From Paractinoplanes toevensis (GTDB taxonomy: Bacteria; Actinomycetota; Actinomycetes; Mycobacteriales; Micromonosporaceae): 64,000 bases of DNA. Shown here piece by piece: positions 41,115 to 50,012 of this stretch. The translations under genes were made by a program, and so were the position numbers. Under the pieces are notes generated by a model that worked only from the letters and a program-made list of their open reading frames with translations, ran no database searches and was not told the origin of the DNA. Each line of letters starts with the position of its first letter. Position 1 is the first letter of the stretch. The stretch is taken from the NCBI RefSeq assembly GCF_018332695.1, contig NZ_BOQN01000051.1, positions 98,459-162,458 of the forward strand, given 5' to 3'.

Positions 41115-42110
41115 GTGTCGAGACGCGTGACCCAGCAGGACATCGCCCGGATGACCGGAGTCAGCCAGGCCACGGTGTCGCTGGTGCTCAACGGGCGGGA
41201 CGACGGCGACGTGCGGATCGCGCCGGAGACCCGCGAACGGGTGCTGGAGGCCATTCGCAGCACCGGCTACGTGGCCGACCCGATCGCCCGGCGGCTGGCC
41301 GCCCGGCACAACCGGATTCTCGGCGTCTTCACCTACGAGTCGGTGTTCCCGGCCGGGATGGGCGACTTCTACCACCCGTTCCTGGTCGGCATCGAGGAAT
41401 GCGCCGAGTCGGTCGGCTGCGACCTGCTGCTGTTCACCAGCGCCCCGGTCGTCGACGGCCGGCGCCGCATCTTCCACCAGGACAACCGGCTGCGGCTGGC
41501 CGACGGGTGCATCCTGCTCGGTCAGTGGCTCGACCCGGCCGAGCTGGCCCGGCTGCTCGAGGAGGGCCAGCCGTTCGTCAGCGTCGGCCGCCGCGACGAC
41601 GCCGGCGGGCCGGTCCCCTACGTCGGTGCCGACTACCCCGGCGCGACCGCGGCCCAGGTGCGGGCGGCCGTCGAGCTCGGCCACCGGCGGCTGGTCTACG
41701 TGGGCGAGGGCGACACCGGCCCCGAGTCGCACGCCGATCGCTGGCGTGGCTTCGTCCAGGCGGCCGGCACCGACGGCATCCGCCTGGCGAGGCCCGACCT
41801 CGACGCCATCATCATCGACGAAAGGACCTGCGTGTTCGTGGAGGAGTTCGCCGACGGGGTAGCACTGGCGGCGCACGCGGCCGAGCGCGGTCTCCGCGTA
41901 CCGGAGGATCTGTCGTTCGTGGCCCTGGGCGATCCGACCCGGAGCGCGCCGACCGACCTCGATTTCACCGGTTTCCGGATCCCGCGGCGGGAGATGGGCT
42001 GGCAGGCGGTCGAGGTGCTGTCGGCGATCCTTGAAGGCCGGCCGAGTCAGCAGCGCATTCTGCCGTGCGAACCGGTGGCCGGCAGCACGCTGGCGGTGGC
42101 CCGTGCGTGA
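41115..42110 (+). CDS. LacI-family sugar-responsive regulator
   Basis: This 331-residue regulator has the LacI helix-turn-helix at residues 5-50 (VTQQDIARMTGVSQATVSLVLNG, hinge ADPIARRLAARH) and a periplasmic-binding-protein-like effector domain. It starts at GTG 41115 with AGAGGGG upstream. It overlaps the FAD oxidoreductase gene by 8 bp, so it is the first gene of its own operon with an ABC sugar importer. The TAAT/ATTA dyads upstream are its probable binding sites. The inducing sugar is not evident. Confidence 0.92.
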   Translation: MSRRVTQQDIARMTGVSQATVSLVLNGRDDGDVRIAPETRERVLEAIRSTGYVADPIARRLAARHNRILGVFTYESVFPAGMGDFYHPFLVGIEECAESVGCDLLLFTSAPVVDGRRRIFHQDNRLRLADGCILLGQWLDPAELARLLEEGQPFVSVGRRDDAGGPVPYVGADYPGATAAQVRAAVELGHRRLVYVGEGDTGPESHADRWRGFVQAAGTDGIRLARPDLDAIIIDERTCVFVEEFADGVALAAHAAERGLRVPEDLSFVALGDPTRSAPTDLDFTGFRIPRREMGWQAVEVLSAILEGRPSQQRILPCEPVAGSTLAVARA

Positions 42111-43701
42111 GCTGCGGGCCGACGTGGTCGTCATCGGCGGCGGGCTGGGCGGGGTGGCGGCCGCGCTGGCCGCGTTGCGGGCCGGGCGGTCGGTGCTGCT
42201 GACCGAGGAGTTCGCGTGGCTCGGCGGCCAGCTGACCAGCCAGGCGGTGCCGCCGGACGAGCACAGCTGGGTCGAGCAGTTCGGGATCACGGCCAGTTAC
42301 CGTTCGTTGCGCGACGGAATCCGCGCCTACTACCGCCGGCACTATCCGCTGACCACGCGGGCCCGGCTCGACCGCACCCTCAATCCGGGTGCCGGTCATG
42401 TGAGCCGGCTGTGTCACGAGCCTCGGGTCGCGGTCGCGGTGATCGAGGCGATGCTGGCGCCCCACCGGTCGTCGGGCCGGCTCACCGTGCTCCAGCCGGC
42501 GACTCCGGTGTCCGCCTCGGTGGACGGCGATCGCGTCACGTCGGTGACAGTTTCCACCGAATCCGGCGAGATAACCCTCATCGGGGCGTACCTCCTGGAC
42601 GCCACCGAGACCGGCGAGCTGTTGCCGCTGACCGGAACGGAGTATGTGACCGGCTTCGAGTCCGCGGAGGAGACCGGTGAGCCGAGCGCCCCGGACCGCG
42701 CCGACCCGGCGAACATGCAGGCGTTCTCGGTGTGCTTCGCGGTCGATCACGTCGACGGCGACCACACGATCGACCGGCCGCTGGAGTACGCCTTCTGGCG
42801 CGACTACCAGCCGTCGTTCTGGGGAGCGAAGATGCTCTCCTGGCAGACGCCGAACCCGCGCACGCTCGAACTGTCCACCCGCAGCTTCACCCCCAACCCG
42901 GGCGACGACCCCTGGCTGGTGCAGGCCGACCAGCGCCGCAACCCGGGCGACGGCAACCTGTGGACGTTCCGCCGCATCGCGGCCCGGCGCAACTTCACCG
43001 ACGGCGCCTACGAGAGCGACATCTGCCTGGTCAACTGGCCGATGATCGACTACTTCGAGGCGCCGATCGTCGACGTGCCGGACGCCGCCACGCACATCGA
43101 ACGGGCGCGAGGCCTGTCGAAGAGCGTCCTGTACTGGCTGCAGACCGAGGCACCCCGGGCGGACGGCGGCACCGGCTTCCCCGGGCTGCGGCTGCGCGGC
43201 GACGTGACCGGCAGCGACGACGGCTTGGCGATGGCGCCGTACATCCGGGAAGGGCGCCGGATCCGGGCCGAGTACACGGTCGTCGAGCAGGACCTCTCGC
43301 TGGCCGTCCGCGGGGACAAGGGCGCGGTGTCGCATCCCGACTCGATCGGGGTCGGCATGTACCGCATCGACCTGCACCCGTCGACCGGCGGCGACAACTA
43401 CATCGACGTGGGCTCCTGCCCGTTCGAGATCCCGCTCGGCGCGCTCCTGCCGCAGCGGGTGGAAAACCTCCTCCCGGCCGGCAAGAACATCGGCACCACC
43501 CACATCACCAACGGATCCCACCGGCTGCACCCGGTCGAGTGGAACGTCGGCGAGGTGGCGGGCGCGCTCGCCGCCTTCTGCCTGGACCGCGGCTGCTCCC
43601 CGCGCGCGGTCCGCCACAACCCGGCCCTGCTGGCCGATTTTCAGCAACGCCTGAGCACCGACGGCGTCGAGCTGCGCTGGCCCGACATCAGCGGTTACTG
43701 A
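42103..43701 (+). CDS. FAD-dependent oxidoreductase (FAD_oxidored family)
   Basis: This 532-residue flavoprotein has an N-terminal dinucleotide motif ADVVVIGGGLGGVAAALAALRAG, then FAWLGGQLTSQAVPPDEH, which includes the flavin-contacting GGQ region. The later SVGVGMYRIDLH and LLPAGKNIGTTHITNGSHRLHPVEWNVGEVAG close the FAD site. It belongs to the PF12831 group often found beside polysaccharide-use and sugar-ABC genes, where it is thought to oxidise sugars or their derivatives. The exact reaction is unknown. GTG start overlapping the lacI stop; no export signal. Confidence 0.85.
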   Translation: MRELRADVVVIGGGLGGVAAALAALRAGRSVLLTEEFAWLGGQLTSQAVPPDEHSWVEQFGITASYRSLRDGIRAYYRRHYPLTTRARLDRTLNPGAGHVSRLCHEPRVAVAVIEAMLAPHRSSGRLTVLQPATPVSASVDGDRVTSVTVSTESGEITLIGAYLLDATETGELLPLTGTEYVTGFESAEETGEPSAPDRADPANMQAFSVCFAVDHVDGDHTIDRPLEYAFWRDYQPSFWGAKMLSWQTPNPRTLELSTRSFTPNPGDDPWLVQADQRRNPGDGNLWTFRRIAARRNFTDGAYESDICLVNWPMIDYFEAPIVDVPDAATHIERARGLSKSVLYWLQTEAPRADGGTGFPGLRLRGDVTGSDDGLAMAPYIREGRRIRAEYTVVEQDLSLAVRGDKGAVSHPDSIGVGMYRIDLHPSTGGDNYIDVGSCPFEIPLGALLPQRVENLLPAGKNIGTTHITNGSHRLHPVEWNVGEVAGALAAFCLDRGCSPRAVRHNPALLADFQQRLSTDGVELRWPDISGY

Positions 43702-43714
43702 AAGGACATCCCCC

Positions 43715-44953
43715 ATGAAGCTGAGGGCGGCCATCGCCTCGATAGTCCTGCTCGGTTCGGTCGCGGCCTGCGGCGGCGGCGACTCCTCGTCCGACGGTCC
43801 GGTCACCTTGCGGATGACCACCTGGTCCGCGAACGAGGCCCACGTCCAGCTGTTCAACCAGATCGCGGCCGACTACACCACGGCCCATCCGGACGTCACG
43901 GTCAAGTTCGACGCCTTGCCGGTCGACACGTACACCACGACGCTGACCACCCAGATCGCCGGCGGCAACGCGCCCGACCTGGCCTGGATCCTGGAGGGCT
44001 CGGCGCCCGACTTCGTGTCGTCCGGCGCGCTCGCCCCGGTCGACGACGCGATCGAGAACCCGGCCGAGCTCGCGCCGAGCGCCACCGCGCTGTGGAAGCA
44101 GGACGGCAAGCTCATCGCGTATCCGTTCTCCACCTCGCCGTTCGGGGTCTTCGTCAACACCGATCTGCTCGCGAAGGCCGGCCAGCAGTTGCCCACCGGC
44201 ACCGACTGGACCTGGGACAACGCGATCGCGGTGGCCGCCGCGACGGCCGCCAAGACCGGCAAGCAGGGCCTGGTGCCGCGCGACTTCGACTACAAGGACT
44301 GGACGAACCTCGCGCCGGTCTTCGACGGCTGGGGCGCCCAGGCGTGGTCCGCCGACGGCAAGACCTGCGGCTTCGACCAGCAGCCGATGGTCGACGCGAT
44401 GACCTTCATCCACCAGGCGATCTTCACGAAGAAGGCGATCCCCGGCCCCGGCGTCGCGGCCGACTTCTTCGCCGGCGAATCGGCCATGACGATCACCCAG
44501 ATCTCCCGGGCCTCGCTGCTCAAGGACGGCAAGTTCAAGTGGGCGCTCGTCCCGCTGCCGACCGGGCCGAAGGGCAAGTACTCGGTCATCGGCCAGGGCG
44601 GGGTCGGCGTCATGAAGCAGGGCAAGCATGTCGACGCGGCCAAGGACTTCCTGAAGTTCTTCACCAACGACGCCAACTCGGCCAAGCTCGCCCAGTTCTT
44701 CCCGCCGCCGCGCACCCCGCAGCTCACCGCGGACACCCTGGCCAAGTCCAACCCGCTGCTCAGCAAGGAACAACTGCAGAGCGTGGTGATCGACGGCATC
44801 TCGAACGGCGTGGTCAAGCCCAGTCACGCCGACAACGCCCAGATCAGCCAGGCGGTGCGGTCGGCCCTCGACCCGATGTGGAAGGCCGACGCGGACGTGC
44901 CCGCGGTCCTGAAGAGCGTGTGCACGGCGATCCAGCCGGTGCTGGCTAAATGA
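43715..44953 (+). CDS. ABC transporter sugar-binding lipoprotein
   Basis: This 412-residue family 1 extracellular solute-binding protein has a signal peptide and lipobox (LLGSVAACGGG). The mature part shows the two-lobed sugar-binder features TTQIAGGNAPDLAWI, YPFSTSPFGVFVNTDLL and the late FLKFFTNDANSAKL. It delivers an oligosaccharide to the two permeases that follow. AAAGGA is placed nine bases before the ATG. No ATPase gene is present here; a shared MsiK-type ATPase elsewhere is usual in actinobacteria. Confidence 0.92.
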   Translation: MKLRAAIASIVLLGSVAACGGGDSSSDGPVTLRMTTWSANEAHVQLFNQIAADYTTAHPDVTVKFDALPVDTYTTTLTTQIAGGNAPDLAWILEGSAPDFVSSGALAPVDDAIENPAELAPSATALWKQDGKLIAYPFSTSPFGVFVNTDLLAKAGQQLPTGTDWTWDNAIAVAAATAAKTGKQGLVPRDFDYKDWTNLAPVFDGWGAQAWSADGKTCGFDQQPMVDAMTFIHQAIFTKKAIPGPGVAADFFAGESAMTITQISRASLLKDGKFKWALVPLPTGPKGKYSVIGQGGVGVMKQGKHVDAAKDFLKFFTNDANSAKLAQFFPPPRTPQLTADTLAKSNPLLSKEQLQSVVIDGISNGVVKPSHADNAQISQAVRSALDPMWKADADVPAVLKSVCTAIQPVLAK

Positions 44954-45834
44954 CAAAGGCAACAAGACGACAGGACCGGCTGACGGCGTACGCGTTCATC
45001 GCGCCCCAGCTGGCCGGCACGGTCGCCTTCGTTCTCGTTCCACTCGTGCTGGTCTTCTGGTACAGCCTGCACGAGTGGAACGTGCTCGCCAACACGTTCA
45101 CCTTCACCGGCGCCGACAACTACCGGCAACTCGCCGACGACCCGAACGTGCCGAAGGTGCTGCTGGCCACGCTGTTCTTCTCGGCCGGCCTGGTCGTGGT
45201 CAACCTCAGCCTGGCGCTGCTGCTGGCCGTGCTGCTCAACCAGAAACTGCGCGGCACCACCGTCTTCCGGGTCCTGTTCTTCTCCCCCGTGGTGGTGTCG
45301 CTGGTCGCCTGGACCATCGTGTGGCGGTTCATGCTGCAGGACAACGGCGGCATCAACGCGTTCCTGGACGCCGCCGGTGTCGACGGCCCGAACTGGCTGC
45401 GTTCCGGCGGCACCGCGATGGCCGCCGTGATCGTGGTCCAGGTGATCAAGAACGTCGGCCTGAACATGGTGCTGTTCCTGGCCGCCCTCCAGGGCGTACC
45501 GCAGGAGCTGTACGAGGCGGCGCGCACCGACGGCGCCAACGCGTGGACCGTGTTCCGCCGCATCACGCTGCCGCTGATCAGCCCGACCATCCTGCTCACC
45601 TCGATCATCACGGTGGTCGGGTCGCTGCAGGTCTTCGCGCAGATCGCGGTGCTCACCGAGGGCGGGCCGGGCACCTCCACCACGGTGCTCGTCTACTACC
45701 TGTACCAGCAGGCGTTCCAGTTCCACGCGTTCGGCTACGGCGCCACCCTGTCCGTGCTGCTGTTCCTGATCGTGCTCGCGCTGACCCTGTTCCAGTGGCA
45801 GCTTCGCAAGAGGTGGGTCTTCCATGAGTCGTAA
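44950..45834 (+). CDS. ABC sugar permease (MalF-type)
   Basis: This 294-residue integral membrane protein has six predicted TM helices. The cytoplasmic coupling EAA motif is ELYEAARTDGANAWTVFRRITLPLISP. Its start overlaps the binding protein stop as ATGA, and the next permease starts inside its 3' end. Confidence 0.93.
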   Translation: MTKATRRQDRLTAYAFIAPQLAGTVAFVLVPLVLVFWYSLHEWNVLANTFTFTGADNYRQLADDPNVPKVLLATLFFSAGLVVVNLSLALLLAVLLNQKLRGTTVFRVLFFSPVVVSLVAWTIVWRFMLQDNGGINAFLDAAGVDGPNWLRSGGTAMAAVIVVQVIKNVGLNMVLFLAALQGVPQELYEAARTDGANAWTVFRRITLPLISPTILLTSIITVVGSLQVFAQIAVLTEGGPGTSTTVLVYYLYQQAFQFHAFGYGATLSVLLFLIVLALTLFQWQLRKRWVFHES

Positions 45835-46648
45835 GGGCAAGACCTTTCTGTACGGCGTACTCCTGCTGTTGTGTGTGCCCTTCGTCTTTCCGACCTGGTG
45901 GATGGTGACCAGTTCGCTGAAGCCGAACGCCGACATCTTCGGCCGCAGCCTGTGGCCCAGCCACGTGTCGTTCGCGGCCTGGCACGACGTGTTCACCATG
46001 CAGCCGTTCGCACGGCAGTACTTCAACAGCGCCTACATCGCCGTCGTGGTCACCCTGGGCACGCTGGTGATGGCGTCGATGGCCGGGTACGCCTTCGCGC
46101 GGATCCGGTTCCGCGGCCAGAACGCGCTGTTCCTGGTCGTGCTGACCGGCCTGCTGATCCCCAGCGAGGTGACCATCGTCCCGCTGTTCCGCATCTTCAA
46201 CTCGCTCGGGCTGATCGACACCCACTGGCCGCTCATCCTGGTGCCGATCTTCGGCGCGCCCAGCGTGCTGGCCACCTTCATCATGCGGCAGTTCTTCATC
46301 ACGCTGCCGGCCGAACTGGAGGAGGCGGCCCGGATGGACGGCCTGAGCCGGGCCGCCATCTTCCGCCGGATCGCCCTGCCGCTGGCCCGCCCGGCCCTCG
46401 GCGCTGTCGCCATCTTCACGTTCCTGACCAGCTGGAACCTCTACCTGGAACCGATCGTCTACCTCTCCAGCAAGTCGATGTTCACGCTCCCCCAGGCGCT
46501 GACCCAGTTCACCGACCCGTACCAGGGCCAGCTCTGGAACGTCCAGCTGTCCGCGGCATCGATGACGGCCATCCCGGTGCTGATCGTCTTCGTGCTGGCC
46601 CAACGCCAGTTCATCGAGGGTCTGGCGCACACCGGTCTGAAGGGCTGA
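45824..46648 (+). CDS. ABC sugar permease (MalG-type)
   Basis: This 274-residue permease has six predicted TM helices and the EAA motif ELEEAARMDGLSRAAIFRRIALPLARP. It overlaps the preceding permease by 11 bp and is the last gene of the operon. Its 3' end overlaps the convergent antiporter gene by 38 bp. Confidence 0.93.
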   Translation: MSRKGKTFLYGVLLLLCVPFVFPTWWMVTSSLKPNADIFGRSLWPSHVSFAAWHDVFTMQPFARQYFNSAYIAVVVTLGTLVMASMAGYAFARIRFRGQNALFLVVLTGLLIPSEVTIVPLFRIFNSLGLIDTHWPLILVPIFGAPSVLATFIMRQFFITLPAELEEAARMDGLSRAAIFRRIALPLARPALGAVAIFTFLTSWNLYLEPIVYLSSKSMFTLPQALTQFTDPYQGQLWNVQLSAASMTAIPVLIVFVLAQRQFIEGLAHTGLKG

Positions 46649-47885
46649 GCCCGGTGCGGTCGTTGGCCCGGTCCAGCCGCCGCATGACCGGGGTGGCGGT
46701 CACCCCGTGCAGCACCACGGAGACCAGCACCACGAAACCGATCGTGGCCCAGACCAGGTCGGCGCGGGGAAAGTCGGCCTGGGTCAGCGCGTAGGCCAGA
46801 TAGTAGAAGGACCCGATCCCCCGGATGCCGAAGGCCGCGATCACCCAGTGCTCCGCCCGGCGGCCGGGCGCACCGCGCAACGACAGAAAACCCGACAGCG
46901 GGCGTACGACGAAGATCAGTACCAGTCCGACCAGGGCCGCGGGCCACGTCAGCGGTGCCAGCAGGCCACCCACCACGGCACCGCCGAACAGCAACAGCAG
47001 CAGCACGGTCAGCAGCCGCTCGGTCTGCTCGGCGAAGTCGTGCAGCACCTGGTGATACTCGTGCGAGCTCTCCGCCGCCCGGATCGTCCGCGCGGCCACG
47101 AACACCGCCAGGAAGCCGTACCCGTGGGCCACCTCGGCCACCCCGTAGGCCAGCATCGTGGCGGCCAGGGCGAGAAAGCCCTCCGCGTGCCGGGACAGGC
47201 GCAGCGACTCCTTGCGGGCCCGGAAGAACAGCCGGCCCAGCAGCTTTCCGACGAGGACCCCGCCGACGACCCCGACCGTGACCTTGAGAAGGACGTCCCG
47301 CAACGCCCACTCGCCGATCCAGCCGAGACCCGTGCTGCCGGCCATGGCGATCGCCGCGTACACGAAGGGAAAGGCCAGGCCATCGTTCAGCCCGGCCTCG
47401 GAGGTGAGGGCGAACCGCACCTCGTCCTCCGAGTCCTCCTCGTCGGTCGGCTCGCCGACCTGCACGTCCGCGGCCAGCACCGGGTCGGTCGGGGCGAGAG
47501 CGGCACCCAGCAGGAGCGCCGTCGCCGGCACCAGACCGGCCCACCACCAGCCGAGCAGCGCCATCGCGGCAATCGTCACCGGCATGGCGACCACCAGCAG
47601 ACGCCAGGTGGATGCCCACGCCCGCCGGCCCCACGGCCGGTCGATCTTGAGCCCGGCCCCCATCAGCGCGACGATCACGCCGAGCTCGGTCAGGTGCTCG
47701 GTGAGCTCGGGATGGGCCAGCGGGTCGGCGTCCGGCAACCCGATCGGCAACCCGAAGACCAGCATGCCGAGTCCGAGGAAAACGATCGGCATGGACAGCG
47801 GCCGGCGCTCCAGCACCCGCGGGAGGATCCCGGCCAGCAGGGCACCGACCCCGACGACCGCGAAGATTACGTCAGACGTCTGCAC
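46611..47885 (-). CDS. cation/proton antiporter (CPA1, NhaP-like)
   Basis: This 424-residue membrane protein has about 12 hydrophobic segments of the Na+/H+ exchanger family. Conserved parts are LGAALAPTDPVLAADVQVGEP with the transport aspartates of the unwound helix region and EAGLNDGLAFPFVYAAIA, plus AFGIRGIGSFYYLAYAL near the end. An acidic EEDSEDE insert follows the first motif. GTG 47885 is preferred because GAGAGAGG lies just upstream; an ATG at 47918 would add 11 residues. The next gene upstream is on the same strand but separated by 79 bp. Confidence 0.9.
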   Translation of the reverse strand: MQTSDVIFAVVGVGALLAGILPRVLERRPLSMPIVFLGLGMLVFGLPIGLPDADPLAHPELTEHLTELGVIVALMGAGLKIDRPWGRRAWASTWRLLVVAMPVTIAAMALLGWWWAGLVPATALLLGAALAPTDPVLAADVQVGEPTDEEDSEDEVRFALTSEAGLNDGLAFPFVYAAIAMAGSTGLGWIGEWALRDVLLKVTVGVVGGVLVGKLLGRLFFRARKESLRLSRHAEGFLALAATMLAYGVAEVAHGYGFLAVFVAARTIRAAESSHEYHQVLHDFAEQTERLLTVLLLLLFGGAVVGGLLAPLTWPAALVGLVLIFVVRPLSGFLSLRGAPGRRAEHWVIAAFGIRGIGSFYYLAYALTQADFPRADLVWATIGFVVLVSVVLHGVTATPVMRRLDRANDRTGLSPSDRCAPDPR

Positions 47886-47964
47886 GGCCTCTCTCGTGCC
47901 CGGCCGGACACGATCCATGCAGCTCGCGGTCGGTCGATGTGGTTCGGGCCGGCCGCGCCGAGGC

Positions 47965-48429
47965 TCACCGGAAGCCGGGGGCGCCGTCCTCGCGGAGCGG
48001 CCCGAAGGACCAGCCGGAGACGTCCTCGAGGCGGCCGCGCCAGTAGTGGCCGCGCGCCGGAACCGGCTCCGGCAGGAAGGTCCGGGCGTGGCGGAGGTGG
48101 ATGAAGGCCGGCGGCTGGTTCAGCTCCCAGCGCTGATCGGCGGTGAGCTCCGAGTCGTCCTTGTCCATGAGGGCCACGTGCTCGTCGCGGGACTCCTTCA
48201 TGAGCGAGGCGAAGTACGCCACGTGGGACTCCTCGCCGAACAGCGTGGTCTGCTCGTCGAACCACTGCCAGTGCGGGATGATCTCGCCGGAGACCATCGT
48301 GCCGCGAACGCTCAGCGACACCCAGATCCCGCCGTCGACGGCCTCCTTGCGGGAGTTCAGCGCGTCGACCATCAAGCCGAGCACCCGGTCCGGTGCTGAT
48401 TCCCGGATTTCCTTCGCCTGTACGGTCAC
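47965..48429 (-). CDS. hypothetical protein
   Basis: This 154-residue soluble acidic protein starts at GTG 48429. The central part (GGIWVSLSVRGTMVSGEIIPHWQWFDEQ) is predicted as beta-strands around a conserved-looking V-SG-I core, loosely like the gas-vesicle accessory GvpU family, and the C-terminal part carries ARGHYWRGRLEDVSGWSFG. No other gas-vesicle gene is in the window, so that comparison is weak. No signal or TM segment. Function unknown. Confidence 0.6.
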   Translation of the reverse strand: MTVQAKEIRESAPDRVLGLMVDALNSRKEAVDGGIWVSLSVRGTMVSGEIIPHWQWFDEQTTLFGEESHVAYFASLMKESRDEHVALMDKDDSELTADQRWELNQPPAFIHLRHARTFLPEPVPARGHYWRGRLEDVSGWSFGPLREDGAPGFR

Positions 48430-48596
48430 GTCGCCCCCGTTCCGATGGACCCTTCTCCGACCACCCTAGGCTCCCCTAAGACCGGATATGTCGGATTCGC
48501 CGAACGCCGTACACAATCGAAGTTTGTGAATGTAGTTGGTGTTATCCGGGGGCGCGCCCGGCGTCTACTACCAGGAAAGGACTCTGTCCTCTCATA

Positions 48597-48610
48597 TGGG
48601 AGCGCTCCCA
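48597..48610. promoter_or_regulatory. CebR-type operator upstream of pectate lyase genes
   Basis: TGGGAGCGCTCCCA is a perfect 14-bp palindrome identical to the cellobiose repressor CebR box of Streptomyces. It lies 13 bases before the ATG at 48624. The rest of 48430-48596 shows no further clear signal. Confidence 0.85.
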
Positions 48611-48623
48611 AAGGAAGGTCCAC

Positions 48624-50012
48624 ATGTCCCCATCACGATCACGGAAATGGCTGACCTCAGCCGCGGCCGGTGTCCTCGTCCTCGCCGGGCTGGTTGCCAC
48701 CAGCCGCCCGGCCGGCGCGGCCACCGTCGCGGCCTTCCCCGGCGCGTCCGGCCCGGCCATGTACGCCACCGGCGGCCGGGGCGGCGACGTCTACCACGTC
48801 ACCAACCTCACCGACAACGCCACCGGCCCGGCGGCCGGCTCACTGCGGTACGGCATCAACAACGCGCCCGGCACCGGGCGGACCATCGTCTTCGACGTCG
48901 CCGGCACCATCCGGCTCTCCCCGGCGGGCCGGCAGGGCTGGCTGACGATCAACGCGAGCAACCTGACCATCGCCGGCCAGACCGCGCCCCGCCCGGGCGT
49001 CACGATCATGGGCCAGGCCACCAAGGTGACCGGTAAGAACGTCGTCATCCGGCACGTGAAGTTCCGCCCCGGCAAGGACCAGGCCAACCCGGAGACCGCC
49101 ACCAACGACGGCATCTGGATCACCGGCGACAACGTCATCGTCGACCACGTCTCGGTCAGCTGGCACGACGACGAGGGCATCAGCACCAGCGACGCGGCTG
49201 GGCAGGTGTCGGTGCAGTACGCGATCGTCTCCGACGGGCTGAACTACAAGGGCCACAGTTACGGCGCGCTCGTCGGCAGCGACGTGACCGGGTCGAACAT
49301 CGCCTACCACCACAACCTGTTCGCCCACCACCTCAGTCGCCTGCCCCGGCTCGGCAACGAGACCGGCGCGGTCAACTACGTGGAGTGGAGCAACAACGTC
49401 GTCTTCGAGGGCAAGGGGTACAGCGGCGACAACCAGCTCGCCAACGCCAACTTCGTCGGCAACACCTACCTGCGGCAGAACACGAGCAGCCCCGAGGTCT
49501 ACACCGGGGCGACCGGCACCAGCGCCTACCTCTCGGGCAACCGGGCCGACTACGACGGCGACGCCAACCTGACCGACGGAGTGGGCATCGCCTGGGACCG
49601 GTTCACCGGCATCCCGACCCACCGGTCGACCCGCTTCGACGTGCCCGGCATGACCACCGAGTCGGCGGCCGCGGCGCTGCCCGGGGTGCTGAACCAGGCC
49701 GGCGCGTTCTGGTGGGCACGCGACGCCGTCGACACCCGGGTCGTCAGCGAGACCCGCTCGACCAGCGGCGGGATAATCAAAAACGCCAACGCCACCGAGT
49801 GGAACGCGCTCTGGAACGCGGCGGCGGTGAGCGCCCCGAGCGGCTGGGACACCGACCGGGACGGCATGCCCGACGCCTGGGAGAAGGCGTCCGGCCTGAA
49901 CCCGAGCGCCGACGACCACAACGGTGACGCGGACGGCGACGGCTACCGCAACATCGAGGAGTACCTGGATTACGCGTCCCTGGGCAGCCCGCCGCTTCGG
50001 AGCGCGCGATGA
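48624..50012 (+). CDS. secreted pectate-lyase-like enzyme (PL1 type)
   Basis: This 462-residue exported protein has a signal peptide (MSPSRSRKWLTSAAAGVLVLAGLVATSRPAGA) and a right-handed beta-helix of the pectate lyase family: GGRGGDVYHVTNLTDNATGPAAGSLRYGI, then NLTIAGQTAPRPGVTI, NVVIRHVKFRPG and IVDHVSVSWHDDEGIS. The C-terminus has a calcium-binding DTDRDGMPDAWEKASGLNP and DGDADGDGYRNIEEYL tail. AAGGAAGG (48611-48617) is the ribosome site, next to the CebR-type box. It probably depolymerises pectin or a related plant glycan. Its stop overlaps the next enzyme's start. Confidence 0.88.
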   Translation: MSPSRSRKWLTSAAAGVLVLAGLVATSRPAGAATVAAFPGASGPAMYATGGRGGDVYHVTNLTDNATGPAAGSLRYGINNAPGTGRTIVFDVAGTIRLSPAGRQGWLTINASNLTIAGQTAPRPGVTIMGQATKVTGKNVVIRHVKFRPGKDQANPETATNDGIWITGDNVIVDHVSVSWHDDEGISTSDAAGQVSVQYAIVSDGLNYKGHSYGALVGSDVTGSNIAYHHNLFAHHLSRLPRLGNETGAVNYVEWSNNVVFEGKGYSGDNQLANANFVGNTYLRQNTSSPEVYTGATGTSAYLSGNRADYDGDANLTDGVGIAWDRFTGIPTHRSTRFDVPGMTTESAAAALPGVLNQAGAFWWARDAVDTRVVSETRSTSGGIIKNANATEWNALWNAAAVSAPSGWDTDRDGMPDAWEKASGLNPSADDHNGDADGDGYRNIEEYLDYASLGSPPLRSAR

